Both the position numbers and the translations under genes were made by a program. Below the pieces are notes generated by a model, which had not been told where the DNA came from, searched no databases, and saw only the letters and a program-made list of their open reading frames with translations. From Brachybacterium sp. YJGR34 (lineage in GTDB: Bacteria; Actinomycetota; Actinomycetes; Actinomycetales; Dermabacteraceae), in assembly GCF_003347015.1 (NCBI RefSeq), contig NZ_PNFB01000020.1, positions 1-64,000 of the forward strand: a stretch of DNA of 64,000 bases, read 5' to 3'. This document shows, one piece after another, positions 26,475 to 35,322 of this stretch (position 1 is its first letter; each line of letters starts with the position of its first letter).

Positions 26475-27224
26475 ATGGACGAGACCGTGACGGCGAGGAC
26501 GCCGCCCACCTCCCGCAGCACCGACCACTCCGCGCAGGCCCCGCGGCGGGGCCGGGGCATCCGGGAGCCTGATCAGCCCGCGGCGTGGTCGACCCGTCTC
26601 TCCGAGGCCGTGGACACGCTCTGGCTGGCGCTCCGCATCAACCTGGTCTGGATCCTGCTGACCCTGCTGGGCCTGGTGGTCCTCGGAGCGGCGCCGGCGA
26701 CGGCGGCCGCCGCCGGGGCCTTCCGCGCTGCCCGGCACGGCGTCCCGGTGCGCGTGCTGCCGACGATGTGGGCGAGCTTCCGCGCCGAGCTGCTCGGCGC
26801 GAACCTGCGGATGCTGCCGCTGCTGGTGGTGCAGGCCGGATCCCTGGCGATGGTGTGGATGATCGCCGCCGGCGCGGTCGATCACCCCCTGGCCACCGCG
26901 GCACTGGGCACCCTGGCGGCGGTGGCCGCGGGCTGGGCGACCGTCGGGCTCGGGATGATCGCCGTCGTGCCCCGCGTGCGGGACCAGGAGCTCCTGGTGA
27001 CCTGGCGGCTCGCCCTGATGCTCCCCGCCGCCCTGCCGCTGCGCTCGCTGTCCGCGGTGGCGCTGCTCCTGGCCTGGGTGCTCCTGTGCTCCCTGCTGTG
27101 GCCGCTGGCCCTGCTGGTCGGTGCCGCGACCGCGATCGGCCTGACCGGAGCGCTGCTGGTGCGTCGGACGGAGCTGCTGCTCGAGGACGTGAAGCGGAGG
27201 CAGGACACCACGACGGCGCGGTGA
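26475..27224 (+). CDS. YesL-like (DUF624) membrane protein, copy 2
   Basis: A 249-aa paralogue of the preceding gene. It shares LRINLVWILLTLLGLVVLG, the VRVLPTMWASFRAEL loop and the LLVTWRLALMLP segment. It adds about 45 polar N-terminal residues before the first helix. A tandem duplication with later divergence explains the pair. Function unknown; presumed to be linked to sugar uptake through its location. Confidence 0.85.
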   Translation: MDETVTARTPPTSRSTDHSAQAPRRGRGIREPDQPAAWSTRLSEAVDTLWLALRINLVWILLTLLGLVVLGAAPATAAAAGAFRAARHGVPVRVLPTMWASFRAELLGANLRMLPLLVVQAGSLAMVWMIAAGAVDHPLATAALGTLAAVAAGWATVGLGMIAVVPRVRDQELLVTWRLALMLPAALPLRSLSAVALLLAWVLLCSLLWPLALLVGAATAIGLTGALLVRRTELLLEDVKRRQDTTTAR

Positions 27225-27301
27225 CCGCCGGGTCGCGGCGGGGATCCGCGCCGTGCACCTGCCCGCGGTGGAGGCGGCGACGCCCTCCCCGGGAAGGGCG
27301 A

Positions 27302-27307
27302 TAGTCT
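27302..27307 (+). promoter_or_regulatory. -10-like box TAGTCT upstream of mqo
   Basis: TAGTCT, in the context GCGATAGTCT, lies 79 nt before the mqo ATG. A leader of about 70 nt with the GGAATGGAGAG ribosome binding region would result. Confidence 0.35.
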
Positions 27308-27386
27308 GGAGGCACGGCCGCCCGGCGTCGCGCGAGGTTCCGCGCGTCGGCCCGCGGCCGCCCCGTGCACGCTGGAATGGAGAGAC

Positions 27387-28871
27387 ATGGCAGACCTGGA
27401 CGTGACCCGCGCCGATGCGGTGCTGATCGGCGGCGGCATCGCCAGCGCGACCCTCGCCGCGATGCTCACCGAGCTCGAGCCGAGCTGGGACATCGTGGTC
27501 CTCGAACGGCTCGATGCGCTGGGTGCGGAGTCCAGCGACGCCTGGAACAACGCCGGCACCGGCCACAGCGCCCTGTGCGAGCTGAACTACACCCCGCAGG
27601 ACGTGGACGGGTCGGTGAGCCCCGCCAAGGCGATCTCGATCAACGAGCAGTTCCAGGTCTCCCGCCAGTTCTGGGCCCATCTGGTCGAGAACGACCGCAT
27701 CGGCGACCCCTCCACCTTCATCCACTCCGTGCCCCACATGAGCTTCGTGCACGGCGCCGACAACGCCGACTACCTGCGCCGCCGCCACGAAGCGCTCGCC
27801 GCGAGCCCCCTGTTCGACCGCATGGAGTTCACCACCGACCACTCCCGCCTGGCGGACTGGGCTCCGCTGGTCGCCGAGGGCCGCCCGGTCACCGAGACCA
27901 TCGCCGCCACCCGCTCCCCCGACGGCACCGACGTCGACTTCGGCGCGCTGACCCGACAGATGCTCGCCTTCGCCGAGCACGGCAGCACCGAGGTCGCCAC
28001 CTCCTCCGAGGTCATCGACCTGCGCCGGATGGGCACGGACTGGGGGGTGATGGTCCGCTCCACCCAGGACGGCACGCTGCGCGTGGTGCGCGCCCCGTTC
28101 GTCTTCGTCGGCGCCGGCGGCTACTCGCTGCCGCTGCTGCAGAAGTCCGGGATCGAGGAGATCCGCGGCTTCGGCGGGTTCCCGATCTCCGGGCAGTGGC
28201 TGCGCTGCACCGACCCCGGGATCATCGCGCGCCACGACGCGAAGGTCTACGGCAAGGCCGCCGTGGGCGCCCCGCCGATGAGCGTCCCCCACCTGGACAC
28301 CCGGTTCGTCGACGGGCAGCGCTCGCTGATGTTCGGCCCCTATGCCGGGTGGTCGCCGAAGTTCCTCAAGACCGGCCGCTACACCGACCTGCTGCAGTCG
28401 ATGAAGCCCTCGAACATCACCCAGATGATGGCGGTGGCCCCGCCCAACCTCGACCTCATGGTCTACCTCGTCTCCCAGCTCGCCGCGAGTCCCGCACAGC
28501 GCTTCGAGGCGCTGCGCGAGTACATGCCCGAGGCCCGCGCGGACGACTGGGAGGAGATCACGGCCGGCCAGCGGGTGCAGGTGATCGCCCCGGACCGCGG
28601 CCGGCACGGCGTGCTGCAGTTCGGCACTCAGCTGATCACCGCGGCCGACGGCTCCATCGGCGGCATGCTGGGCGCCTCCCCGGGCGCCTCGACCGCGACC
28701 AGCATCATGCTCTCGATGCTCGAGACGATGTTCCCCCAGCGCATCGACGCCTGGCGGCCGCACCTGCTGAAGATGGTGCCGAGCTGGGGTCGCTCGCTGG
28801 CCACGGACGCCGACGAGGCCCATCGCACTCTCCAGCGCACCGCCGACGCGCTCGGCCTGCAGCACACCTGA
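27387..28871 (+). CDS. mqo: Malate:quinone oxidoreductase
   Basis: A 494-aa FAD enzyme that oxidises malate to oxaloacetate and passes electrons to the quinone pool at the inner face of the membrane. The dinucleotide fold starts at ADAVLIGGGIASATLAAML. The family motifs ESSDAWNNAGTGHSALCELN, GAGGYSLPLLQKSGI and GFGGFPISGQWLRC are present, and the FAD-contact end PGASTATSIMLSMLE is intact. Length is normal. It is followed 91 nt later by the lactate genes, another route of electrons into quinones. Confidence 0.97.
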   Translation: MADLDVTRADAVLIGGGIASATLAAMLTELEPSWDIVVLERLDALGAESSDAWNNAGTGHSALCELNYTPQDVDGSVSPAKAISINEQFQVSRQFWAHLVENDRIGDPSTFIHSVPHMSFVHGADNADYLRRRHEALAASPLFDRMEFTTDHSRLADWAPLVAEGRPVTETIAATRSPDGTDVDFGALTRQMLAFAEHGSTEVATSSEVIDLRRMGTDWGVMVRSTQDGTLRVVRAPFVFVGAGGYSLPLLQKSGIEEIRGFGGFPISGQWLRCTDPGIIARHDAKVYGKAAVGAPPMSVPHLDTRFVDGQRSLMFGPYAGWSPKFLKTGRYTDLLQSMKPSNITQMMAVAPPNLDLMVYLVSQLAASPAQRFEALREYMPEARADDWEEITAGQRVQVIAPDRGRHGVLQFGTQLITAADGSIGGMLGASPGASTATSIMLSMLETMFPQRIDAWRPHLLKMVPSWGRSLATDADEAHRTLQRTADALGLQHT

Positions 28872-28962
28872 GCCGGCGCAGCCCTCCGGCGCCGCCGTCC
28901 GGCGCGGACGGCATCCGGCGCCCCTGCCCGCAGCCCCGCACGATGAGGAAGAAGGACCGCTG

Positions 28963-29748
28963 ATGCGCATCTCGCTGATGACCACCTGTCTGGTGGACGT
29001 GATGGCCCCGGACGTCGCCCGGGCGACGGTCACCCTGCTGGAGCGCCTCGGGCACGAGGTGGTCTTCGACAAGCGGCAGACCTGCTGCGGGCAGATGCAC
29101 ACCAACTCCGGGTACTACACCGAGGCCGCGCCGATCGTGCGCAGCTTCGTGGACACCTTCTCCTCGCAGCTCGACACCGTCGACGCGATCGTCATGCCCT
29201 CCGGGTCCTGCACCGGCTGCGTGCGCGATCAGCACGAGCTGGTGGCCCGCCACGAGGGAGACACCTCCCTCGAGGAGCGCAGCAGGGAGGTCGCGGCGAA
29301 GACCTACGAGCTGTCGGAGCTGCTGGTGGACGTGCTGAAGGTGACCGATGTGGGCGCCTACTTCCCGCATTCGGTGACCTACCACCCCACCTGCCACTCG
29401 ATGCGGTTCCTCAAGGTGGGCCCGCGCCCGGTGAAGCTGCTGCGCGCGGTGGAGGGCATCGAGGTCAGGAACCTCCCGGAGTCCGACTCCTGCTGCGGGT
29501 TCGGCGGCACCTTCTCCGTGAAGAACGATGCCACCTCCGACGCGATGGTCACCGACAAGGCGGAGAACGTGGTGCGCAGCGGCGCCGAGTTCGTCGTGGC
29601 CGGCGACGCCTCGTGCCTGATGAACATCGGCGGCAAGCTCCGCCGCACCGGTGCCGCACCGCAGTCGGTCCACCTCGCACAGATCCTCGCCTCGACCCGC
29701 GAGGACCCCTTCGTCCCGTCCGAGACCATCCTGGGGAGGACCTCATGA
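28963..29748 (+). CDS. lutA: Lactate utilization protein A (LutA/LldE)
   Basis: A 261-aa cysteine-rich-domain protein with the two CCG motifs of the family, TCCGQMHTNSGYYTEA and SDSCCGFGGTFSVKN. These bind iron-sulfur clusters of the L-lactate oxidation complex LutABC. First gene of a four-gene operon. Its TGA overlaps the ATG of lutB. Confidence 0.95.
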   Translation: MRISLMTTCLVDVMAPDVARATVTLLERLGHEVVFDKRQTCCGQMHTNSGYYTEAAPIVRSFVDTFSSQLDTVDAIVMPSGSCTGCVRDQHELVARHEGDTSLEERSREVAAKTYELSELLVDVLKVTDVGAYFPHSVTYHPTCHSMRFLKVGPRPVKLLRAVEGIEVRNLPESDSCCGFGGTFSVKNDATSDAMVTDKAENVVRSGAEFVVAGDASCLMNIGGKLRRTGAAPQSVHLAQILASTREDPFVPSETILGRTS

Positions 29749-31304
29749 CCACCGTGAATCTGGGCATCCCGTCGGTCCGACCGCAGCACGCCTCCCCCTC
29801 CTCGCACCTGCGCGGGACGCGGGGGTTCCCGGCGGCCGCCCGCGAGGAGCTCGGCGACGAGACCCTGCGCGGGAACCTGCGCCATGCCACCTCCACCATC
29901 CAGTCCAAGCGCGCCTCCGTGGTGCGCGAGGTGCGGGACTGGCAGAAGCTCCGCAATGCCGGAAGCGCCCTGAAGTGGCAGGTCACCGACCATCTCCCGG
30001 AGCTGCTCGAGCAGCTCGAGGAGTCCGTGACGGCCGCGGGCGGTGTGGTCCACTGGGCGCGCGACGCCGAGGAGGCCGGGGAGATCGTCACCCGCCTCGC
30101 CCTCGAGCGCGGTGCGGAGGAGGTCCTCAAGGTCAAGTCGATGGCCACCCAGGAGATCGGCCTCAACGAGACGCTCGCCCATGCCGGCATCCGCGCCATC
30201 GAGTCCGATCTCGCCGAGCTCATCGTGCAGCTCGCCGATGACACCCCGAGCCACATCCTGGTCCCGGCGATCCACCGCAACCGCGCCGAGATCCGCGAGA
30301 TCTTCCTGGAGGCGATGCCGGACCTGGATCCCTCCATCACCGACGAGCCGGCCGAGCTGGCCGAGGCCGCGCGGCGCTTCCTGCGCGAGAAGTTCCTGGA
30401 CATGCCGGGGTCGGTGGCGATCTCCGGGGCGAACTTCGCCGTCGCGGACACCGGCACCCTGGTGGTCGTCGAATCCGAGGGCAACGGGCGCATGTGCCTC
30501 ACCCTCCCCCGGACGCTGATCTCCGTGGTGGGCATCGAGAAGATCGTGCCCAGCTTCCAGGACCTCGAGGTCTTCCTCCAGCTGCTGCCCCGCTCCTCCA
30601 CCGGCGAGCGGATGAACCCGTACACGACCCTGTTCACCGGGGTCCACGAGGGCGACGGCCCCGAGGAGTTCCACCTGGTGCTCCTGGACAACGGCCGCTC
30701 CGCGGTGCTCGAGGACCCGGAGGGACGCAGCGCGCTGCACTGCATCCGCTGCTCGGCCTGCCTCAACGTGTGCCCCGTCTACCAGCGCTCGGGCGGTCAC
30801 GCCTACGGCTCCACCTATCCCGGGCCGATCGGCGCGATCCTCTCCCCGCAGATGACGGGCATGAGCGGCACCGACGACCCGAACTCCACCCTCCCCTACG
30901 CCTCGAGCCTCTGCGGTGCCTGCTACGACGTGTGCCCCGTGAAGATCGACATCCCCTCGGTGCTGGTGCACCTGCGGGAGAAGGACGTGGACCGTCGGCG
31001 CGAGACCCGCGGCGACTTCCACGGCACCTGGGACGTGGCCCTGCAGGGCGCCAGCAAGCTCATGAGCTCCCCGCGCGCCTACGACCTCGCGGTCCGCTCG
31101 GCGGGCCCGCTGTCCTCGGTGCTGGGTGGCACGAACATCGGCAAGCTGCCCGGGATCCTCCCCCTGATCCCGGGATGGACCGATCATCGTGACCTGCCCA
31201 AGCCCGGCACCTCGTTCCGCTCCTGGTGGGATGCGCGCGAGAAGGAGCGGGCCTCCGCCCCGGAGCCCGCCCAGGCCCCGACCGAGGACGAGGAGCAGGC
31301 GTGA
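29745..31304 (+). CDS. lutB: Lactate utilization protein B (LutB/LldF)
   Basis: A 519-aa iron-sulfur protein. An LUD (DUF162) domain fills the first 300 residues. The ferredoxin-like cysteines CIRCSACLNVCPVY and CGACYDVCPVKID follow at about residues 340-405, for two 4Fe-4S clusters. The C-terminus has DUF3390-type sequence. It relays electrons from lactate oxidation. ATG 29745 overlaps lutA and the stop overlaps the lutC GTG. Confidence 0.96.
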   Translation: MTTVNLGIPSVRPQHASPSSHLRGTRGFPAAAREELGDETLRGNLRHATSTIQSKRASVVREVRDWQKLRNAGSALKWQVTDHLPELLEQLEESVTAAGGVVHWARDAEEAGEIVTRLALERGAEEVLKVKSMATQEIGLNETLAHAGIRAIESDLAELIVQLADDTPSHILVPAIHRNRAEIREIFLEAMPDLDPSITDEPAELAEAARRFLREKFLDMPGSVAISGANFAVADTGTLVVVESEGNGRMCLTLPRTLISVVGIEKIVPSFQDLEVFLQLLPRSSTGERMNPYTTLFTGVHEGDGPEEFHLVLLDNGRSAVLEDPEGRSALHCIRCSACLNVCPVYQRSGGHAYGSTYPGPIGAILSPQMTGMSGTDDPNSTLPYASSLCGACYDVCPVKIDIPSVLVHLREKDVDRRRETRGDFHGTWDVALQGASKLMSSPRAYDLAVRSAGPLSSVLGGTNIGKLPGILPLIPGWTDHRDLPKPGTSFRSWWDAREKERASAPEPAQAPTEDEEQA

Positions 31305-32068
31305 ACGAGTGGACCCAGGAGCGCCCGGTGCGGACCCCCGGACTCAGCGCGAAGGAGGAGATCCTCGCGCGGGTGCGGTCCGCGCTGGCGACGCCGCGTC
31401 GCGACGAGATCACCGAGGCGCAGGACGTCCCCCGCGACTACCAGCGCGCCGACGACAAGCAGGAGCAGCGGACCGCCCCCGAGAAGATGCGCGACGTGCT
31501 CGTCCAGCGGCTCGAGGACTACACCGCGATCGTCCACCGCACCACCGCCGCCGAGGCCCCGGCGATCATCGCCGCGGCTCTCGGTGAGGCCCGCGGCGTG
31601 GTCGTTCCCTCCCAGCTGCCGGAGGACTGGACCTCCGCGGTGGACGCGGAGCTGCTCGTCGACGACGGCAGCGCCTCCCCGCACCGGCTCGATGCGCTCG
31701 ACGCGGTCCTCACCGGCTGCCACACCGCGATCGCGATCACCGGCACCATCGTCCTGCGCGGCGACGGTCGCAGCGGGCGCCGCGCCATCTCGCTGGTGCC
31801 CGATCACCACGTGATCGTGGTCGAGGCGGAGCAGGTCGTGCTCGGCGTCCCCAAGGGGATCGAGCGCATGGCCGAGGATCCCACCGCCGCCTGGACCATG
31901 ATCTCGGGACCGAGCGCGACCAGCGACATCGAGCTCAGCCGGGTGGAGGGAGTCCATGGCCCCCGTCGCCTCGAGGTCGTGCTCATCGAGCCGGAGCCCG
32001 AGCCCGATCCGGCCCCGGAGGCCGCCACCGATCCCGCATCCGCATCGACGAAGGAGAGCACCGCATGA
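31301..32068 (+). CDS. lutC: Lactate utilization protein C (LutC/LldG)
   Basis: A 255-aa LUD-domain protein starting at GTG 31301 inside the lutB stop. The core GEARGVVVPSQLPEDW, ITGTIVLRGD and the end MISGPSATSDIELSRVEGVHGP are the conserved LutC features. An acidic, Pro-rich tail of about 30 residues is added. Third component of the lactate oxidation complex. The ATG of the epimerase gene overlaps its stop. Confidence 0.94.
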   Translation: MNEWTQERPVRTPGLSAKEEILARVRSALATPRRDEITEAQDVPRDYQRADDKQEQRTAPEKMRDVLVQRLEDYTAIVHRTTAAEAPAIIAAALGEARGVVVPSQLPEDWTSAVDAELLVDDGSASPHRLDALDAVLTGCHTAIAITGTIVLRGDGRSGRRAISLVPDHHVIVVEAEQVVLGVPKGIERMAEDPTAAWTMISGPSATSDIELSRVEGVHGPRRLEVVLIEPEPEPDPAPEAATDPASASTKESTA

Positions 32069-33030
32069 GCGCACCGCAGACCACCGAGGGGACCGGGTCC
32101 CCGGAGGCCGGCACGGCCGGCGACCGGGGGACCCGGTTCGTCCTGTCCGCCGGGACCTACCGTGCGGAGATCTCCTCCGTGGGGGCGATCCTCGAGTCGC
32201 TGACCGTGGACGGGCGGGACCTGGTGGTCCGCAACCCCGAGAGCGGGCCGATGCAGTTCTACCGCGGCGCCGTCGTCGCGCCCTGGCCCAACCGCATCGG
32301 GGACGGCGCCTATTCCTGGGACGGCCGGCAGATCCAGGCCGCGCTGACCGAGCCGGAGCGGGGCAATGCGCTGCACGGCCTGGTCTCCTTCATGCCCTTC
32401 GCCGCGGTGACCGTGGCCCCGCACGAGGTCGTGCTGCGCACCGAGCTGTTCCCCTCCGCGGGCTACCCCTTCCACCTGCTGCTGACCGTGCACCACGCGC
32501 TCGATGCCGAGGCCGGGCTGACCACCACCGTCACCGCCCGCAACATCGGCGCCCAGGACGCCCCCTACGGCGTCTGCCCGCACCCTTACCTGGTGGCCGG
32601 CCCCGAGCCCCTGGACGAGTGGTCGCTGCGGATGGCGGCCGGCACCGTGGTCACCGTCACCGAGGACCGCCTGCTGCCCACGGGGACCGCCGAGGTCGCC
32701 CCCGGCAGCGACTTCGACTTCGCCGCGGCGCGGGAGATCGGGGAGCTGTTCATCGACCACGCCTTCACCGACCTCGCGCGGGACGCGCAGGGGCGGATGG
32801 ACATCACCGTCACCGCGCCCGGCGGCACCGGGGTGCGGATCACGGCCGGGCCCGAGTGCCCCTGGCTGCAGGTGCACACCGGCGACCGTCCGGAGTCGGA
32901 GGACCACCGGCTGGGCCTCGCCGTCGAGCCGATGACCTGCCCGCCGGACGCCTTCCGCAGCGGCACCGACGTGGTGCGCCTGGCCCCGGATGCGGAGCAC
33001 TCCGCGGCCTGGACGATCAGCGGCTGGTGA
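32065..33030 (+). CDS. Aldose 1-epimerase family protein
   Basis: A 321-aa beta-sandwich mutarotase. Landmarks are APWPNRIGDGAYSWDG, NALHGLV with the catalytic His, CPHPYLV, and the end motif LAVEPMTCPPDAFRSG, which holds the catalytic Glu region. It interconverts anomers of aldohexoses. The 4-nt overlap with lutC makes it the fourth gene of the lactate operon, an unexpected partner. A perfect hairpin after it ends the operon. Confidence 0.9.
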   Translation: MSAPQTTEGTGSPEAGTAGDRGTRFVLSAGTYRAEISSVGAILESLTVDGRDLVVRNPESGPMQFYRGAVVAPWPNRIGDGAYSWDGRQIQAALTEPERGNALHGLVSFMPFAAVTVAPHEVVLRTELFPSAGYPFHLLLTVHHALDAEAGLTTTVTARNIGAQDAPYGVCPHPYLVAGPEPLDEWSLRMAAGTVVTVTEDRLLPTGTAEVAPGSDFDFAAAREIGELFIDHAFTDLARDAQGRMDITVTAPGGTGVRITAGPECPWLQVHTGDRPESEDHRLGLAVEPMTCPPDAFRSGTDVVRLAPDAEHSAAWTISGW

Positions 33031-33060
33031 CCCTGCCGCCGGGCCACCCGGCCGGAGCAT

Positions 33061-33099
33061 GCACGACGCCCGTCACCGTGTCGGTGACGGGCGTCGTGC
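33061..33099 (+). terminator. 18-bp perfect hairpin ending the lut operon
   Basis: Arms 33061-33078 and 33082-33099 are perfectly complementary around a TGT loop. It lies between convergent operons (lut-epimerase on plus, lsr2 on minus) and can act on both. Confidence 0.85.
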
Positions 33100-33144
33100 C
33101 GTGACGGGAGCGACCCGGGCGCCACGGCGCCGGGGCCGCCGGCC

Positions 33145-33471
33145 TCACTGGTCGTGGGCCTCTTCGTACGCCTTGCGCAGGGTCGCCGAGATGCGGCCGC
33201 GATCGGGGACCTCGTAACCGGCCTCGCGGGCCCACTGGCGGATCTGCGCGGAGTCGTTGGACCGGTTGCGGGACGCCCCGCCGCGGCTGCGACGACCGCC
33301 CACGCGGCGGCTCTTCTGCACCCAGACGCCGAGCTCCTCGCGGAACGTCTCCGCGTTCTCCGCGGACAGGTCGATCTCATAGGCGACGCCGTCCAGGGCG
33401 AAGCTCACGGTCTCGGCGGCCTTGTCGCCGCTGATGTCGTCGATGAGCTCCACGTACGTCTTCCGTGCCAT
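33145..33471 (-). CDS. lsr2: Lsr2-family nucleoid-associated protein
   Basis: A 108-aa xenogeneic silencer and chromosome organiser of actinobacteria. The N-terminal dimerisation part is MARKTYVELIDDISGDKAAE followed by FALDGVAYEIDLS. The C-terminal DNA-binding domain contains the VPDRGRIS hook, whose RGR inserts in the minor groove of AT-rich DNA. ATG 33471 follows an AGGGAG site. The upstream gap is unusually AT-rich for this genome. Confidence 0.95.
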   Translation of the reverse strand: MARKTYVELIDDISGDKAAETVSFALDGVAYEIDLSAENAETFREELGVWVQKSRRVGGRRSRGGASRNRSNDSAQIRQWAREAGYEVPDRGRISATLRKAYEEAHDQ

Positions 33472-33586
33472 CGGGGTACTCCCTCGTCGTGTAGGTGTTT
33501 CCTCCGTGATCACACGAGGTGTCACGATCGAGCACCAGTATCATGCCCGTGCTCGAGCATATCAATATCGCCCTGTGAATTAATGG
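33472..33586 (-). promoter_or_regulatory. AT-rich lsr2 upstream region with inverted repeat
   Basis: The stretch around 33551-33600 (AGCATATCAATATCG, GAATTAATGG) is markedly AT-rich. A stem TCGAGCAC/GTGCTCGA with a 13-nt loop lies at about 33528-33556, and the palindrome GTGATCAC lies nearby. This is the likely lsr2 promoter and a plausible Lsr2 self-binding site. Confidence 0.5.
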
Positions 33587-33769
33587 TCACGCGACATGAT
33601 TCTGTTCGTCCCCGTCATGGCTCTCCCGGTATTCCCGTTCCGCCTCGCGTTCCGCCCGGCGTTCCGAACGATCCGCGCGCAGGAGGGCGCGGAGGGCGAA
33701 CCAGAAGATCAGCCCCACCCCGATGGACGGCAGCAGCGCCCCGGCCTCGAACAGGAATCCGGAATCCAT
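33587..33769 (-). CDS. Small single-span membrane protein after lysS
   Basis: A 60-aa protein with one membrane helix at about residues 8-30 (AGALLPSIGVGLIFWFALRALL) and a strongly charged Arg/Glu tail. Its ATG lies 1 nt after the lysS stop, so it should be translated with lysS. A short membrane protein between lysS and lsr2 is seen in other actinobacteria. Function unknown. Confidence 0.7.
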   Translation of the reverse strand: MDSGFLFEAGALLPSIGVGLIFWFALRALLRADRSERRAEREAEREYRESHDGDEQNHVA

Positions 33770-33770
33770 C

Positions 33771-35279
33771 TCAGGCCCCCGGCTTCACGAGCGGGAAGAG
33801 GATGGTCTCGCGGATGCCGAGCCCGGTCAGCGCCATGAGCAGACGGTCGACGCCCATGCCCATGCCCCCCGTCGGCGGCAGCGCGTACTCCATGGCCTCG
33901 AGGAAGTCCTCGTCCAGGAGCATCGCCTCGTCATCGCCCTGCGCCGCGAGGCGCGCCTGCTGGGCGAAGCGCTCGCGCTGGATCACGGGATCGACGAGCT
34001 CGGAATAGCCGGTCCCGAGCTCGAAGCCCCGCACGTACAGGTCCCACTTCTCGACCACGCCGGGCGTGTCGCGGTGCTCGCGCACCAGCGGGCTGGTCTC
34101 CACCGGGAAGTCCATCACGAAGGTGGGCTCGTGGAGATGATCGCCGACGCGGTGCTCGAAGAGCTCCTCGACGAGCTTGCCGTGACCGAACTTCGGGTGC
34201 TCGAGGTCCAGGTCGAGCGATCGGGCGATCTCCCGCAGGCGCTCCGGGCCGGTCTCCGGCGTGATCTCCTCGCCGAGGGATTCCGAGAGCGAACCGTAGA
34301 CGGTGATCCGTGTCCATTCCCCGGAGAAGTCGTACTGGGAGCCGTCGGCGAGCGTGACGACCTGCGAACCGGTCGCGTGCTCCGCCGCCTCCTGGATCAG
34401 CGACTGCGTGAGCGCGCCGATGGTGTGGTAATCCCCGTATGCCTGGTAGGCCTCGAGCATCGCGAACTCGGGAGAATGCGTGGAGTCCGCCCCCTCGTTG
34501 CGGAAGTTCCGATTGATCTCGAACACCTTCTCGAGACCTCCCACCGCGGCGCGCTTGAGGAACAGCTCGGGCGCGATCCGCAGGTAGAGATCGAGATCGA
34601 AGGCGTTCATATGCGTCACGAAGGGCCGGGCGGCCGCCCCGGAGGGGATGACCTGGAGCATCGGCGTCTCGACCTCCACGAACTCCCGCTCGCGGAAGGA
34701 GGTGCGCAGCGAGTGCATCACCTCGGCGCGGCGGCGCACGGTGTCGCGGGCCTCCTGGCGGACGATGAGGTCCACGTAGCGGCGGCGGACCCGGGACTCC
34801 TCGGAGAGGTCGGCGTGGAGCACGGGCAGGGGGCGCACCGCCTTGGCGGCCATCTGCCAGGTGTCGGCGAAGACGCTCAGCTCACCGCGGCGGGAGGCCC
34901 CCACGCGGCCGTGGAAGAAGACGTGGTCGCCGAGGTCGACATCGGCCTTGAGGTCCGCGAGGCGCTCCGGCCCGATCACGGCCTGGGAGGCCATGATCTG
35001 CAGGCGCTCCCCCGCACCGTCCTGCAGCGTGATGAAGGCCAGCTTGCCGGTGCTGCGCTGGAACACGACGCGGCCGGCCACGCCCACCTCGTCCTCGGTC
35101 TCCTGACCGGCCTCGAGGTGTCCGTAGCGGGCGCGCACCTCGGAGATCTCGGCGGTCACCGGCACGGAGACGGGGTAGGCCTCCTCGCCGCGCTCCAGGA
35201 GGCGCTCCCGCTTGGACTTGCGGATCGCGACCTGTTCCGAGGCGTCCGTCAGGTCGGGGGCAGGGGGATCTACGCTCAT
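33771..35279 (-). CDS. lysS: Lysyl-tRNA synthetase, class II
   Basis: A 502-aa enzyme charging tRNA-Lys. The OB-fold anticodon domain spans about residues 45-150, and the catalytic core contains [14 protein letters not shown] (motif 2) and [15 protein letters not shown] (motif 3). Length is normal. The upstream panC ends 43 nt before it in the same direction. Confidence 0.96.
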   Translation of the reverse strand: MSVDPPAPDLTDASEQVAIRKSKRERLLERGEEAYPVSVPVTAEISEVRARYGHLEAGQETEDEVGVAGRVVFQRSTGKLAFITLQDGAGERLQIMASQAVIGPERLADLKADVDLGDHVFFHGRVGASRRGELSVFADTWQMAAKAVRPLPVLHADLSEESRVRRRYVDLIVRQEARDTVRRRAEVMHSLRTSFREREFVEVETPMLQVIPSGAAARPFVTHMNAFDLDLYLRIAPELFLKRAAVGGLEKVFEINRNFRNEGADSTHSPEFAMLEAYQAYGDYHTIGALTQSLIQEAAEHATGSQVVTLADGSQYDFSGEWTRITVYGSLSESLGEEITPETGPERLREIARSLDLDLEHPKFGHGKLVEELFEHRVGDHLHEPTFVMDFPVETSPLVREHRDTPGVVEKWDLYVRGFELGTGYSELVDPVIQRERFAQQARLAAQGDDEAMLLDEDFLEAMEYALPPTGGMGMGVDRLLMALTGLGIRETILFPLVKPGA

Positions 35280-35322
35280 GCGGGCGATTCTCTCATCACT
35301 GCACCGGGGAGGTCCCGCGAGA

